This document shows, one piece after another, positions 1-9,428 of a DNA stretch of 64,000 nucleotides. Where the stretch lies: NCBI RefSeq assembly GCF_039655745.1, contig NZ_JBBYXI010000004.1, forward strand, positions 149,633-213,632, read 5' to 3'. Source of the stretch: Hohaiivirga grylli. Its GTDB lineage: Bacteria; Pseudomonadota; Alphaproteobacteria; Rhizobiales; Beijerinckiaceae. The notes beneath the pieces were generated by a model. It did not search any database. It was not told the origin of the DNA and saw only the letters and a program-made list of their open reading frames with translations. The position numbers were made by a program, and so were the translations under genes. Position 1 is the first letter of the stretch, and each line of letters starts with the position of its first letter.

Positions 1-37
1 CAACAAGCAAAAATTCAGAAAAATTGGAAAATAGATT

Positions 38-53
38 TTAAACCATGGTTTAA
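38..53. repeat. 16-bp perfect palindrome after prmC, possible weak terminator
   Basis: TTAAACCATGGTTTAA is a perfect palindrome lying about 27 bp beyond the prmC stop. Read on the minus strand it can fold as a 6-bp stem with a CATG loop and is followed by a U-rich stretch, so a weak intrinsic terminator for the lysC-ptsP-prfA-prmC group is possible. The stem is AT-rich, hence low confidence. Nothing else is visible in the first 79 bases. Confidence 0.35.
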
Positions 54-79
54 GATCGCCGTAATATATTTGTACTTGG

Positions 80-973
80 CTATTTATGTCTCTTTAAAAC
101 AACAATTCGTGGGTTGTTTGAGAGATCATTGCGACACTCAATGAATTTATAGCCGTGCAAAGATGCAAGCTTTTCAAGGGCTTCTTTCTGATCAAAACCA
201 ATTTCAAAGCCCAAATAAGCTTCATGAGCCAGATATTGTCGAGCCTGCTCCATAATTTTTCGATAGGCAGTCAACCCATCTGCGCCCCCATCCAGGGCGC
301 GATCCGGGTCAAAATTACGCACCTCGGAAGATAGGGTAGGGATGACATCTGTCCTGATATAGGGCGGATTTGAGACAATCAGGTCATAGGTCCCATTAAT
401 TTTATCAAACCAGTCTGAGATGAGGAACTGACTGCGGCTGTCGACAGCATTGGCAGCAGCGTTCTGCTTCGCCGTTTTAATTGCCGATGCGCTGAGGTCA
501 ACACCCGTGCCTTTGGCTTTGGCGTATTCTGTCAGGAGACTGATCAGGATACAGCCGCTACCGGTACCAAGATCAAGGATACGTAGAGGTGCTTGACGAT
601 CCGGGTAGTAATCAAGAACTGCTTCAATCAGGGTTTCTGTATCCGGCCGGGGTTCGAGAGTGTCTGAACCGAGCTGAAAAGGAAGCCCCCAGAACTCTCT
701 GAAGCCGGTAATGCGGGCGACAGATTCACCTTGCAGGCGTCGGTTCAAATAGAGCTCAAGCGTTACAATCTGATCTGGTGGGATGGCAACGTGATCATTG
801 ATGATCAATTCATTGGGCGTAATGCCGAGAGCTCTTGTCAAGAGAAGACGACTATCGAGAGCAGCCGTTTCAAACCCGGCAGCAGTTAGATTCTGACGGA
901 AAATGGCAAGCGCATCTTTGCGACTGACAGAAGCTGGGAAGTGAGGCGTTGAAGACACTTTCTCAGGCTTCAT
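80..973 (-). CDS. prmC: Peptide chain release factor N(5)-glutamine methyltransferase
   Basis: This enzyme methylates the glutamine of the GGQ motif in release factors 1 and 2 using S-adenosylmethionine. The 297-aa protein has the family layout: an N-terminal helical domain with the GFREFWGL stretch near residues 90-97, SAM motif I LDLGTGSG at 133-140, and the NPPY glutamine-binding motif at 202-205. Length is normal for PrmC/HemK. It starts inside the last codons of prfA (11-bp overlap), so enzyme and substrate are translationally coupled. It is the last gene of a minus-strand run from lysC. Confidence 0.96.
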   Translation of the reverse strand: MKPEKVSSTPHFPASVSRKDALAIFRQNLTAAGFETAALDSRLLLTRALGITPNELIINDHVAIPPDQIVTLELYLNRRLQGESVARITGFREFWGLPFQLGSDTLEPRPDTETLIEAVLDYYPDRQAPLRILDLGTGSGCILISLLTEYAKAKGTGVDLSASAIKTAKQNAAANAVDSRSQFLISDWFDKINGTYDLIVSNPPYIRTDVIPTLSSEVRNFDPDRALDGGADGLTAYRKIMEQARQYLAHEAYLGFEIGFDQKEALEKLASLHGYKFIECRNDLSNNPRIVVLKRHK

Positions 974-2048
974 TCTCGGCCGCCAGAAGGCTGGCCTGAT
1001 GCTCAGTTGTCAATGCATCAATAATTTCATCCAGCGCATTACCGGCAATAACTTCTTCAAGTTTATAAAGTGTCAGGTTAATGCGGTGGTCGGTAATACG
1101 CCCCTGCGGGAAATTATAGGTACGAATACGCTCTGAGCGATCGCCGGAACCAACCTGTGATTTACGATCAGCCGCGCGCTCTGAATCCTTGCGGGTTCGC
1201 TCGGCATCATAAAGCTTTGAACGCAGCAGATCCATGGCACGGGCGCGGTTCTTATGCTGGGAGCGCTCGTCCTGTACATGTACGACAATATTTGTCGGAA
1301 TATGAGTGATACGGATTGCTGATTCCGTTTTGTTGACATGCTGACCGCCGGCACCACTTGAGCGCATGGTTTCAATACGCAGATCAGATTCATTGATCTC
1401 AATGTCGACGCCCTGGGCTTCTGGCAGAACAGCAACCGTTGCAGCAGAGGTATGGATACGCCCTGAACCTTCTGTCTCGGGAACACGCTGAACACGATGC
1501 ACTCCGCTTTCAAACTTGAGACGGGCAAACACGCCTTTACCTTTTACTTCAGCGATAATTTCCTTAATGCCGCCAACGGTGCCTTCGCTAAGCGAAATCA
1601 CTTCAACTTTCCAGCCTTTGAGTTCGGCATAGCGACTGTACATACGGAAGAGATCGCCAGCAAAAAGGGCAGCTTCATCGCCACCAGTACCGGCACGAAT
1701 TTCAAGAATTGCGCTTTTCTCGTCGGCTGCATCTTTTGGAAGCAGCATGATACGGAGATCCTGAGCTGCCGTTTCTACACGCTCTGCTGCATCATGCTTT
1801 TCATCTTCTGCGAAGCGGCGCATTTCTGGGTCTGTTGCTGCATCTGCAATAAGGGCTTCGATTCCCTCCAGATCATCCAGAGCACTCAGGTAATTCTTGA
1901 TGGAGGCCACGACAGGCTCAAGCTCTGAAAACTCACGTGATAATGTCACAAATGTCTCGGCATCCGGGCCAGAGGCAAGAGTGGCAGTAATGATTTCAGC
2001 GCGGGCAAGAATGGTATCGAGGCGTTCTTTAGAAAATGAAATACTCAT
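963..2048 (-). CDS. prfA: Peptide chain release factor 1
   Basis: RF1 reads UAA and UAG and triggers peptide release on the ribosome. The 361-aa product has the GGQ tripeptide at residues 234-236 inside SGAGGQHVNK, and the codon-recognition loop carries a PxT-type tripeptide (P190-E-T192) followed by GRIHTSAATVAV, the RF1 rather than RF2 pattern. The start codon overlaps the ptsP stop in an ATGA arrangement and the 3' end overlaps prmC, so ptsP, prfA and prmC form one tight operon. In-frame ORFs on the other strand are shadows. Confidence 0.98.
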   Translation of the reverse strand: MSISFSKERLDTILARAEIITATLASGPDAETFVTLSREFSELEPVVASIKNYLSALDDLEGIEALIADAATDPEMRRFAEDEKHDAAERVETAAQDLRIMLLPKDAADEKSAILEIRAGTGGDEAALFAGDLFRMYSRYAELKGWKVEVISLSEGTVGGIKEIIAEVKGKGVFARLKFESGVHRVQRVPETEGSGRIHTSAATVAVLPEAQGVDIEINESDLRIETMRSSGAGGQHVNKTESAIRITHIPTNIVVHVQDERSQHKNRARAMDLLRSKLYDAERTRKDSERAADRKSQVGSGDRSERIRTYNFPQGRITDHRINLTLYKLEEVIAGNALDEIIDALTTEHQASLLAAENEA

Positions 2049-4318
2049 GATGGTAATGGGATGCCCCGCGTTTCAACAAAGTCATTAAGAGCCTGACGCA
2101 GCAAAGAACCATCATCATGCGTTGATAGGGCTTTTTCCATGATGGAAGAGACTTCTGCAATGTTCAGTTTCAGAACCAGTGCTTTCATCGGGCCAACGGC
2201 TGCCGGTGTCATGGACAATGAGCGGAAGCCAAGACCAAATAAGGCTAGGGCTTCAATTGGCTTACCGCCTATGTCACCGCAGACTGTAACAGAACAATTA
2301 TGTTTGTCTGCCTTATCAACGATGCGTTTGAGCGCGCGGATCATCGGTGTGCTGAGATTGTCAAACCGATTGGCAACAAAACGATTTTCACGATCTGCCG
2401 CGAACAGGAACTGCATAAGATCATTGGTGCCAACGGAAAGAAAATCTGCCTGCGCACAAATCTCATCAAGCTCCAGCAGCAGAGATGGAACCTCAACCAT
2501 AACACCGAGTTTTATCTCGGATGGGAGAGGGTGCCCATGCCTGACAAGGTACGCTTTCTGTCGTTCAACGATGGCTTTGGCCTGTTCAAATTCTGAGCAG
2601 TTGGCAATCATCGGGAACATGATACGGACCGGACGGCCGTTTGCAGCTTTCAGAAGAGCTCTGACCTGAGCATGTAGAAGGCCGGGACGATCAAGGCCAA
2701 TGCGGATGGCACGCCAGCCTAAGGCCGGGTTCTCTTCCTCTACCTTATCCATGTAAGGCAAGATTTTATCGCCACCAATATCAAGGGTTCTGAAGGTTAT
2801 CGGCTTACCGTTCACACCATCATAGATGGCTTCATAAAGGTGCTGCTGTTCGCGCATTGTCGGCATGCGTTCAGCAACCATGAACTGAAGTTCAGTCCGG
2901 AATAATCCGATGCCTGTTGCACCTGTATCTTCCAGATAGGGGAGGTCAACAACAAGCCCGGCATTCATCTGCAAGGTGATGGCAACACCATCTAATGTGA
3001 CCGCAGGTACCGTTCTGAGTTTACGATATTGAGCATGACGCCGGGCCCGCATCCGGACTTTCTGAGCATAAGATGCCTGAATGTCCGGGGTCGGGCGCAG
3101 GTGAATCTCACCCTCTGTCCCGTCAACAATAATTGCATCGCCATGTTCGGCCAGTGACACGATATTGGCAGCCTGACCAACAACCGGGATATTCATTGCC
3201 TTGGCAACAATAGCAATATGGCTGGTTGGCCCGCCTTCTTCCAGAATGAGGCCACGCAGTTTTGCCGGTTCATAGTCAAGAAGGGCTGCCGGGCCCATGG
3301 AGCGGGCAATGAGAATCGCGTTCTCACGCAGCCGAAGGCGCTCTGAGAGGATATCTTTGCCACTTAACTGGAGTAACAATCTGTTCGACAGATCGTCCAG
3401 GTCATGCAGGCGCTCACGTAAGTATTCGTCAGTCTGGCGCATCATGCGGGCGCGATTATCTGAGAGCACCCTCTCAACAGATGCTTCAGCTGTCAGGCCG
3501 CTGTGAATGGCTTCACGGAGGCGCCGTAACCAGCCTTGGTCATTGGCAAGCATACGGAAAGTTTCGAGGACTTCCCTGTGTTCGCCGTGATGGGCAATGT
3601 CGCCGCGTTCAATCAGCTCATCAATTGACTGACGCATGGCACTAATGCCCTGCTCAAGGCGTCTCAGTTCACTGTCGACATCTTCGGCAATCAGGTTTTC
3701 GACAACAATACGTGGCTGGTGAAACACAACGTGGCCAAGCCCGATACCATCAGCAAGAGTCTTACCCTTGATATGAAGTGGACGGCCAATCAGTGGTGAG
3801 GTACCAGGGGAGGCAATCGCCTGAAGCTCACCTGTTGCCAGCATCTCAGAGAGGATCATTGCAGTGGTCTGCATGATCTCAATCTCTTCTTCCGTATATG
3901 TCCGGAAACTACGATTCTGGATAACCAGAACACCCAGTGTCTGGCCGGTTCGCAGCAATGGTACACCTAGGAAACCGTGATAGATTTCCTCACCTGTTTC
4001 CGGCTTGTACGAAAAGGCCTCATGGGTTTGGGCATCTGCCAGAGATAATGGTTCGGCAGTTTGGGCAATCAGGCCAACGAGACCCTCGTCCATAGCCAGA
4101 ATCGTGCGGTGAACAGCACTTTGATTCAAACCTTCGGTTGCATAAAGTTCAAGGGTGTTATCAGAGCGCAGGACATAGACCGAGCATACCTCCGCAATCA
4201 TATTTGCGGCGATCTGGACGACAATTTTGTTAAGCCGGTCTTGTGGCGCGGCCTGCTCCGCCATGATTTCTCTAAGGCGCCGGAGCAGAATTCGCGGACC
4301 ACCGGGAGCGGTGACCAT
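2045..4318 (-). CDS. ptsP: Phosphoenolpyruvate-protein phosphotransferase PtsP (EI-Ntr)
   Basis: PtsP is enzyme I of the nitrogen-related phosphotransferase system; it takes phosphate from PEP and passes it to NPr. At 757 aa it has an N-terminal GAF sensor domain (about 20-165), the EI N-terminal and phospho-histidine domains with active histidine 367 in GGPTSH, and a C-terminal PEP-binding barrel with a CGDIGG motif near the end. The GAF domain separates it from sugar-PTS enzyme I. The start is supported by an AGGA sequence 9 bases upstream. It lies 182 bp downstream of lysC and overlaps prfA by 4 bp. NPr and EIIA-Ntr genes are not in the window. Confidence 0.96.
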   Translation of the reverse strand: MVTAPGGPRILLRRLREIMAEQAAPQDRLNKIVVQIAANMIAEVCSVYVLRSDNTLELYATEGLNQSAVHRTILAMDEGLVGLIAQTAEPLSLADAQTHEAFSYKPETGEEIYHGFLGVPLLRTGQTLGVLVIQNRSFRTYTEEEIEIMQTTAMILSEMLATGELQAIASPGTSPLIGRPLHIKGKTLADGIGLGHVVFHQPRIVVENLIAEDVDSELRRLEQGISAMRQSIDELIERGDIAHHGEHREVLETFRMLANDQGWLRRLREAIHSGLTAEASVERVLSDNRARMMRQTDEYLRERLHDLDDLSNRLLLQLSGKDILSERLRLRENAILIARSMGPAALLDYEPAKLRGLILEEGGPTSHIAIVAKAMNIPVVGQAANIVSLAEHGDAIIVDGTEGEIHLRPTPDIQASYAQKVRMRARRHAQYRKLRTVPAVTLDGVAITLQMNAGLVVDLPYLEDTGATGIGLFRTELQFMVAERMPTMREQQHLYEAIYDGVNGKPITFRTLDIGGDKILPYMDKVEEENPALGWRAIRIGLDRPGLLHAQVRALLKAANGRPVRIMFPMIANCSEFEQAKAIVERQKAYLVRHGHPLPSEIKLGVMVEVPSLLLELDEICAQADFLSVGTNDLMQFLFAADRENRFVANRFDNLSTPMIRALKRIVDKADKHNCSVTVCGDIGGKPIEALALFGLGFRSLSMTPAAVGPMKALVLKLNIAEVSSIMEKALSTHDDGSLLRQALNDFVETRGIPLPS

Positions 4319-4432
4319 AGCCGTCGTTCCTGTTCTTGCTCTAACTAATAATCATAGAGCGGTTAAAGTCATTATCGACTTGAACCGCCCCGCTGGGTTC
4401 ATGGTATTTCGTCGTATCAAAACCAAAATATT

Positions 4433-4471
4433 ATGTCTTAAAACAATCGCAGTGGATGCACTTTAAGACAT
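4433..4471. repeat. Inverted repeat between lysC and ptsP
   Basis: ATGTCTTAAA at 4433-4442 pairs perfectly with TTTAAGACAT at 4462-4471 across a 19-base loop. It sits 30 bases past the lysC stop and about 115 bases ahead of ptsP. There is no U-run, so it may be an mRNA-stability or processing element or an operator rather than a terminator. Confidence 0.4.
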
Positions 4472-4500
4472 TATTATGGTGCGGCAAACCGCTATTCAAA

Positions 4501-5739
4501 TTATTCTTTGTCGAGGCCATACAGAGAGTGCAGTGTACGTACTGCAAGCTCGGTGTAAGGGGCATCGATCAGAAGAGAGAACTTGATTTCCGAGGTGGTA
4601 ATCGCCCGGATGTTAATGCCTTTTTCTGCGAGAGCCTTAAACGCCTTGGCTGCAACACCGGCGTGGCTCCTCATTCCGATACCAATTGCCGATATTTTAA
4701 CGACATCAGTTGTGCCCTGAACATCTTTAAACTCAATGGCATCGCGATGCTTCATCAATACGGCTTTTGCACGCTCAAAATCAGCAGACGGAACCGTGAA
4801 TGTCATGTCAGTTGTCTTGGTATCAGCAGAGACAACCTGAATGATCATGTCAACATTGATATTGGCTTCCGATAATGGAACGAAAATGGAAGCGGCGATG
4901 CCAGGTTTATCGGCAACCTGGCGCAACGTAATTTGTGCCTCGTCTTTGGAATAGGCGATGCCGGTAACAACCTGATGCTCCACGATGTCCTCCTCGTTGC
5001 AAATCAAAGTGCCGAGTTGCGGATTGGCAGGGTCGTCGAAGCTGGAACGTACATAGGTTGGAACCTTGTACAGCATGGCCAGTTCAACTGAACGAACCTG
5101 AAGAACTTTGGCGCCAAGTGACGCCATCTCAAGCATTTCCTCAAAGGAAACGCGGTCAAGGCGGGACGCCTTGGAAACGATACGCGGATCAGTGGTATAG
5201 ACACCGTCAACGTCAGTGTAGATATCGCAGCGTTCAGCCTTAATGGCGGCCGCAAGGCCAACGGCACTGGTGTCGGAACCGCCACGACCAAGTGTTGTAA
5301 TGCGATTGGTTGGCTGGTGAATACCTTGAAAACCGGCAACAACCGCAACTTCTTTGCGCTCTGAAAAACCGGCAAGGATGCCTGTGCCATCAATAGCTGA
5401 AATACGGGCTGAGCCATGATCATCCGATGTCATCACCGGAATCTGCCAGCCAAGCCATGAACGGGCGTTAATGCCCATGTTCTGCAATGTCAGAGCCAGA
5501 AGACCTGCTGTGACCTGTTCACCAGATGCAACAATGGAATCATATTCGCGATTGTCATAGTTTGGCGAAGCTTCTTTACACCAGCCTACCAGTTCATTGG
5601 TTTTGCCTGCCATTGCAGAGACAACAACAGCAACATCATAGCCAGCGTCGACCTCGCGTTTAACATGCAATGCGACGTTTCGAATACGCTCAATATTGGC
5701 GACAGACGTGCCGCCGAACTTCATCACCAGACGGGGCAT
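4501..5739 (-). CDS. lysC: Aspartokinase
   Basis: Aspartokinase phosphorylates aspartate, the first step to lysine, threonine and methionine. The N-terminal kinase domain opens with KFGGTSV at residues 7-13 and has a GRGGSDTSAVG nucleotide-site segment near 150. Two ACT domains fill the last ~150 residues, so feedback inhibition by lysine and/or threonine is expected. An ATG at 5739 with GAGG 6 bases upstream is preferred to an in-frame TTG one codon earlier, giving 412 aa. It leads the ptsP-prfA-prmC group, as in many alphaproteobacteria; lysA lies 43 kb away in the same window. Confidence 0.97.
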   Translation of the reverse strand: MPRLVMKFGGTSVANIERIRNVALHVKREVDAGYDVAVVVSAMAGKTNELVGWCKEASPNYDNREYDSIVASGEQVTAGLLALTLQNMGINARSWLGWQIPVMTSDDHGSARISAIDGTGILAGFSERKEVAVVAGFQGIHQPTNRITTLGRGGSDTSAVGLAAAIKAERCDIYTDVDGVYTTDPRIVSKASRLDRVSFEEMLEMASLGAKVLQVRSVELAMLYKVPTYVRSSFDDPANPQLGTLICNEEDIVEHQVVTGIAYSKDEAQITLRQVADKPGIAASIFVPLSEANINVDMIIQVVSADTKTTDMTFTVPSADFERAKAVLMKHRDAIEFKDVQGTTDVVKISAIGIGMRSHAGVAAKAFKALAEKGINIRAITTSEIKFSLLIDAPYTELAVRTLHSLYGLDKE

Positions 5740-5772
5740 CAAAAGCCTCGATTCGGATTGGGGCCAAACGGA

Positions 5773-5795
5773 GCTGATGAAATTTTTTCATCAGC
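5773..5795. promoter_or_regulatory. Hairpin in the lysC leader region
   Basis: GCTGATGAAA (5773-5782) and TTTCATCAGC (5786-5795) form a perfect 10-bp stem with a 3-base loop, 34-56 bases upstream of the lysC start on the minus strand. It could be a leader hairpin or a repressor site in the lysC/ubiG divergent region. It does not resemble the large multi-helix lysine riboswitch. Confidence 0.45.
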
Positions 5796-5997
5796 CATAT
5801 CCGCTTTCGGAAATTTTTGATTTCTCAAATACGGAAGATGCATATAGATGCAGGGCGCGAGCGCACATGTCAATGTAACAGCTGTGCTTTTTTATGTAGA
5901 TAGAACCTTGTTCCACCACCAGTCCAAGCTATAAGGTTAAGACAAGGGTATTTACAGTCAAACGATGCCGTTATTCATGCGGTCAGGAGATATAGGG

Positions 5998-6750
5998 ATG
6001 AGCCAGAAAACAAGCACGTCAACGGTCGATCCGGATGAGATTGCGCGTTTTGCCAAGCTGGCTGAAACCTGGTGGGATCCGAAAGGACCAATGAAGCCCC
6101 TGCACAAGTTTAACCCTTTACGCATTCAGTATCTGCGCGATGCCATCTGCACTCACTTCAATCGGGATGTGAAGAGTGCTCAGCCTTTAGACGGTTTGCG
6201 GATTATTGATATTGGCTGTGGCGCAGGGATGCTTTCCGAGCCTTTGGCCCGCCTCGGCGCAACTGTTGTTGGTATTGATCCGGCCGAGAAGAATGTCTTT
6301 ATCGCCAGAGCCCATGCTGAAGGTAATGGTGTGACAGTTTCCTATGTTGCAGAGACCATTGAGGATGTCGTTGCCAGAGGAGAGACCTTTGATATCGTTC
6401 TGGCGATGGAGGTCGTTGAGCATGTGGCTGATGTACCAACATTCATGAAGAGCTGTTGTACTGCCGTGAAGCCCGGTGGGTTGCTGTTTATGGCTACACT
6501 GAACAGAACAATGCGTTCTTTCGCTCTGGCGATTGTTGGTGCTGAATACGTTCTGCGCTGGTTGCCGCGTGGGACACACCAGTGGGAAAAGTTCGTGACG
6601 CCTGATGAACTGACATCAGCGATTAAGGCTAATGGCGTGGATATCAAAGAAGTCCGTGGTGTTGTCTATAATCCATTGCGCGACCAATGGAGCCTGTCAA
6701 ATGATACAGCCGTCAATTATCTTGTGACGGCTGTAAAGCCTTCAAACTAA
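5998..6750 (+). CDS. ubiG: Bifunctional ubiquinone O-methyltransferase UbiG
   Basis: UbiG carries out both O-methylations of ubiquinone biosynthesis (2-polyprenyl-6-hydroxyphenol and 3-demethylubiquinol). The family signature WWDPKGPMKPLHKFNPLR lies at residues 25-42 and SAM motif I DIGCGAG at 71-77. I chose the ATG at 5998 because AGGAGA lies 8 bases upstream and it matches the usual N-terminus; an ATG at 5965 would add 11 residues without a good ribosome site. The product is 250 aa. It is divergent from lysC and its last 4 bases overlap the convergent SBF-like gene. Confidence 0.96.
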   Translation: MSQKTSTSTVDPDEIARFAKLAETWWDPKGPMKPLHKFNPLRIQYLRDAICTHFNRDVKSAQPLDGLRIIDIGCGAGMLSEPLARLGATVVGIDPAEKNVFIARAHAEGNGVTVSYVAETIEDVVARGETFDIVLAMEVVEHVADVPTFMKSCCTAVKPGGLLFMATLNRTMRSFALAIVGAEYVLRWLPRGTHQWEKFVTPDELTSAIKANGVDIKEVRGVVYNPLRDQWSLSNDTAVNYLVTAVKPSN

Positions 6751-7733
6751 TAGCCGCCGTCATCACTCTCATGCTTTGTCTGTTGCGCAAAGTGACGGGC
6801 AAGGAGGGCGCAGACCATTAATTGCATCTGATGGAAAATCATCAACGGCAAGAGAATGGCGCCGATATTCTGCCCGGCAAAAAGTACTGTTGCCATAGGC
6901 ACCCCACTGGCAAGGGTTTTCTTTGAGCCGCAGAAGGTAATTGTAATTTCGTCTTCCCGATTAAAGCCCAGCAAGCGGCTGCCATAGGTTGTGATAGCGA
7001 GAATAGCCGCCAGCAGTACACCGTTTACAATAAGAATGATGATCAGATCATTTGCTGAGACGCGGTGCCATAAACCCGTTGAGACTGCATGGCTAAAGGC
7101 GGCATAGACTACCAGTATAATTGAACCACGATCAACGATACCGACAATCTTGCGGTATTTTGCCAGAAAATTCCCAAGGAAGGGCTGGGCGATCTGGCCC
7201 AGAATAAATGGCAACAGCAGTTGCAGCATAATGGCTTCAATTGAATCAAGTGAAACGCCACCTGCCTGCCGTTGCAGAAACAGAGCTGCCAGAAGCGGGG
7301 TCAAAAATATGCCGATAATATTGGAGGCGGTAGCGGCACAGACTGCTGCCGGAACGTTGCCGCCTGCAATTGAGGTAAATGCGATGGAAGACTGAACCGT
7401 TGACGGCAGAATACAGAGGAACATCAGTCCGGCGTAAAGTTCTGGGCTGATGAGTGAGGGAGAGAGAATACCAATTCCAAGGCCAAGCAATGGAAAGATA
7501 ATGAAGGTTGCGGTCAGGACACAAAGATGCAGGCGCCAGTGTACAAGACCGGCAATAACGGTTGATCGCTCAAGCTTTGCGCCATGCAGGAAGAAAAGAA
7601 GGGCTATGGCGCAATTGATGACATATTCAAAGTAGTCTGCTGCTTTGCCCGTGACTGGCAGAAAGGTTGCCAATAACAGGGTTGTAATCAGTATGACCAG
7701 AAATTTGTCCGGGATGAAAAAGCGAGCAAGCAT
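6747..7733 (-). CDS. Bile acid:sodium symporter-like (SBF-like) transporter
   Basis: The 328-aa protein is almost entirely hydrophobic, with about ten membrane helices and the SBF-like pattern: a pair of polar breaks (LHGAKLERS near residue 51; FCGSKKTLASG near 265) in symmetric halves. The group is related to bacterial and eukaryotic RCH1-type proteins; substrates are mostly undefined, and the bile acid label is historical. It is convergent with ubiG, sharing 4 bp. A functional link to the neighbouring grxC cluster is not evident. Confidence 0.85.
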   Translation of the reverse strand: MLARFFIPDKFLVILITTLLLATFLPVTGKAADYFEYVINCAIALLFFLHGAKLERSTVIAGLVHWRLHLCVLTATFIIFPLLGLGIGILSPSLISPELYAGLMFLCILPSTVQSSIAFTSIAGGNVPAAVCAATASNIIGIFLTPLLAALFLQRQAGGVSLDSIEAIMLQLLLPFILGQIAQPFLGNFLAKYRKIVGIVDRGSIILVVYAAFSHAVSTGLWHRVSANDLIIILIVNGVLLAAILAITTYGSRLLGFNREDEITITFCGSKKTLASGVPMATVLFAGQNIGAILLPLMIFHQMQLMVCALLARHFAQQTKHESDDGGY

Positions 7734-7801
7734 CTTAAAACCGCGTAAGAGTTCAAGTCGTTTTAAGAGATTGCCTATTGTTTGTGAATAGGAAAAGTGT
7801 G

Positions 7802-8248
7802 TCAGTTTTTGTCGTCGGGAATATCCGGAAGAGGCATGATATCTATGCCCTCGTCTAATAATTCTTTAGTTTCTTTGAGTGTTGCACGGCCATAGATAGA
7901 GCGTTTCTCGACATTCCCCTCATGAATACGCCGTGCTTCTTCCGGGAAACGTTCTCCAACATCTTCTGCATTCTCAACAACATGCCTGCGAAGTGCGCGA
8001 AGGGTTTCTCTGATCTGCTGTTCTTTTTCAGAGAGCAGGCCAATCGATTGTTTGGGTGAGGCTTGTGTTGTTTTGTCCTTATCTGTTCGCGCTACTTGTG
8101 GTGCCATGATCTGTTTCTCAATTTTCAGAGAATTGCACAGCGGGCAAGAGACGAGTTTTTTGCTGCGCTGCTCTTCATAAGAGGCGCTCGATGGAAACCA
8201 GCTCTCAAACTCGTGACCCTGATGGCAGGCCAGTGCGTAACGGATCAT
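7802..8248 (-). CDS. DUF1178 family protein
   Basis: A 148-aa soluble protein starting MIRYALACHQGHEFESWF, with a CPLC motif at about residues 36-39, which is the DUF1178 pattern. The early cysteine and histidine plus CPLC suggest a small metal-binding finger; the function is unknown. It is the last gene of a comF-grxC-nitrilase-DUF1178 run that is conserved in alphaproteobacteria. A GAGGGG stretch precedes the start at short spacing. Confidence 0.88.
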   Translation of the reverse strand: MIRYALACHQGHEFESWFPSSASYEEQRSKKLVSCPLCNSLKIEKQIMAPQVARTDKDKTTQASPKQSIGLLSEKEQQIRETLRALRRHVVENAEDVGERFPEEARRIHEGNVEKRSIYGRATLKETKELLDEGIDIMPLPDIPDDKN

Positions 8249-8308
8249 TGCCCCTCTCTGTTATCTGCTTCCATTATATATTTGTGATTGTTTACTGTTC
8301 TGCAAGAC

Positions 8309-9139
8309 CTATGACATGTTTAAAATCGCGTAGGGGCGGTCATGGCTCAGGGAGGGGATGCGCTGACGGGCATCTGCGACTGCACTTGTATGAATTTCAG
8401 CCATGATAATGCCCAGGATTGTATCTGCTTCAGCCAGAATACGCCCCCATGGGTCAATAATAATGGAATGCCCATAGGTTTGGCGACCATCTTCATGAAG
8501 GCCAGCCTGTGCTGCAGAAATCATGAAAGCGCCGTTTTCAATTGCGCGTGCCCGTTGAAGAATATGCCAGTGGGCTTCACCTGTCTGCTTCGTGAAACTG
8601 GATGGTGCTGTCAGGCAGATTGCTCCAGCTTGAGAGAGCTGTCGATACAGGTTTGGAAACCTTAGGTCATAGCAAATACTTAGACCGAGCAGTCCGAAAG
8701 GGAGTTCCGTAACGACAGCCTGAGCCCCACCTTTATAGGTTGCTGACTCGTGCCATCTTTCGCCATTCGGCAGATCAACATCGAAGAGATGGATTTTGGT
8801 ATAGCGGGCGCAGATATCACCTTTTGAATTAATGACATATGCCCGGTTTGCATATTGCTCTCCATCTACAATTGCCAGAGAGCCAATATGAATGGTGACT
8901 TGCCTCTGGCGTGCAAGGTCACACAGGGCAGCGAGGACAATATCATTGTCCTCGGTTGTTACTCTTGCTCGGAAAGTATCACGGTTACGATCCAGAATAT
9001 TGGTCATTTCCGGCGTCTGGATGTAATCCGCACCAAGGTTAGCGGCTTCAGAAGCTAATTTAACGACAGTATCCCTGTTAGTGCTTGGGTCGCGTGTCGA
9101 CTGCATCTGGATACAGGCTGCTTTGAAGCTCACTGACAT
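8309..9139 (-). CDS. Carbon-nitrogen hydrolase (Nit family, deaminated-glutathione amidase-like)
   Basis: The 276-aa enzyme has the nitrilase-superfamily triad: Glu44 in QTPEMTN, Lys115 in RYTKIHLFD and Cys156 in GLSICYDLRFP. The sequence around the triad fits the Nit1/Nit2 branch, which hydrolyses deaminated glutathione or omega-amides, rather than true nitrilases. The neighbouring glutaredoxin gene, 6 bp upstream, makes a glutathione-repair role reasonable, but that is inference. Confidence 0.92.
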   Translation of the reverse strand: MSVSFKAACIQMQSTRDPSTNRDTVVKLASEAANLGADYIQTPEMTNILDRNRDTFRARVTTEDNDIVLAALCDLARQRQVTIHIGSLAIVDGEQYANRAYVINSKGDICARYTKIHLFDVDLPNGERWHESATYKGGAQAVVTELPFGLLGLSICYDLRFPNLYRQLSQAGAICLTAPSSFTKQTGEAHWHILQRARAIENGAFMISAAQAGLHEDGRQTYGHSIIIDPWGRILAEADTILGIIMAEIHTSAVADARQRIPSLSHDRPYAILNMS

Positions 9140-9145
9140 AATGGA

Positions 9146-9403
9146 TTACTCTTTTAAAAGAGGATCAAGCTTACCACTCTGGTCAAAGGCATACAGATCA
9201 TCAAAGCCGCCAATGTGCTGATCATTGATAAATATCTGCGGAACGGTTTTTCGTCCGCCGGATTTCGCCAGCATATCATCAAGGGCGCCGGCTTCTTTCT
9301 CGACGTCGATTTCGGTAAAGGTTGCGCCTTTCTGCTCAAGCAATTGTTTGGCAGATTTGCAATATGGGCACCAGCTTTTGGCGTAGATGATAATTTTAGG
9401 CAT
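9146..9403 (-). CDS. grxC: Glutaredoxin 3 (dithiol)
   Basis: An 85-aa thioredoxin-fold protein with the dithiol active site C12-P-Y-C15 directly after the first beta strand, a TVPQIFI cis-proline segment near 58-64 and a GGFDDL glutathione-binding turn. It reduces disulfides using glutathione. AGGAAG precedes the ATG. It sits between comF and the nitrilase; a second, monothiol glutaredoxin lies at 52.4 kb. Confidence 0.96.
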   Translation of the reverse strand: MPKIIIYAKSWCPYCKSAKQLLEQKGATFTEIDVEKEAGALDDMLAKSGGRKTVPQIFINDQHIGGFDDLYAFDQSGKLDPLLKE

Positions 9404-9428
9404 TCCGTCTTCCTATAAGTTTAGACCC

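Noticed and set aside
1073..1528. 151-aa frame on the minus strand within prfA
   Set aside because: Out-of-frame shadow of prfA on the same strand.
5743..5997. Lysine riboswitch upstream of lysC
   Set aside because: Only one small hairpin is present; the five-helix core and length of about 170 bases are not seen.
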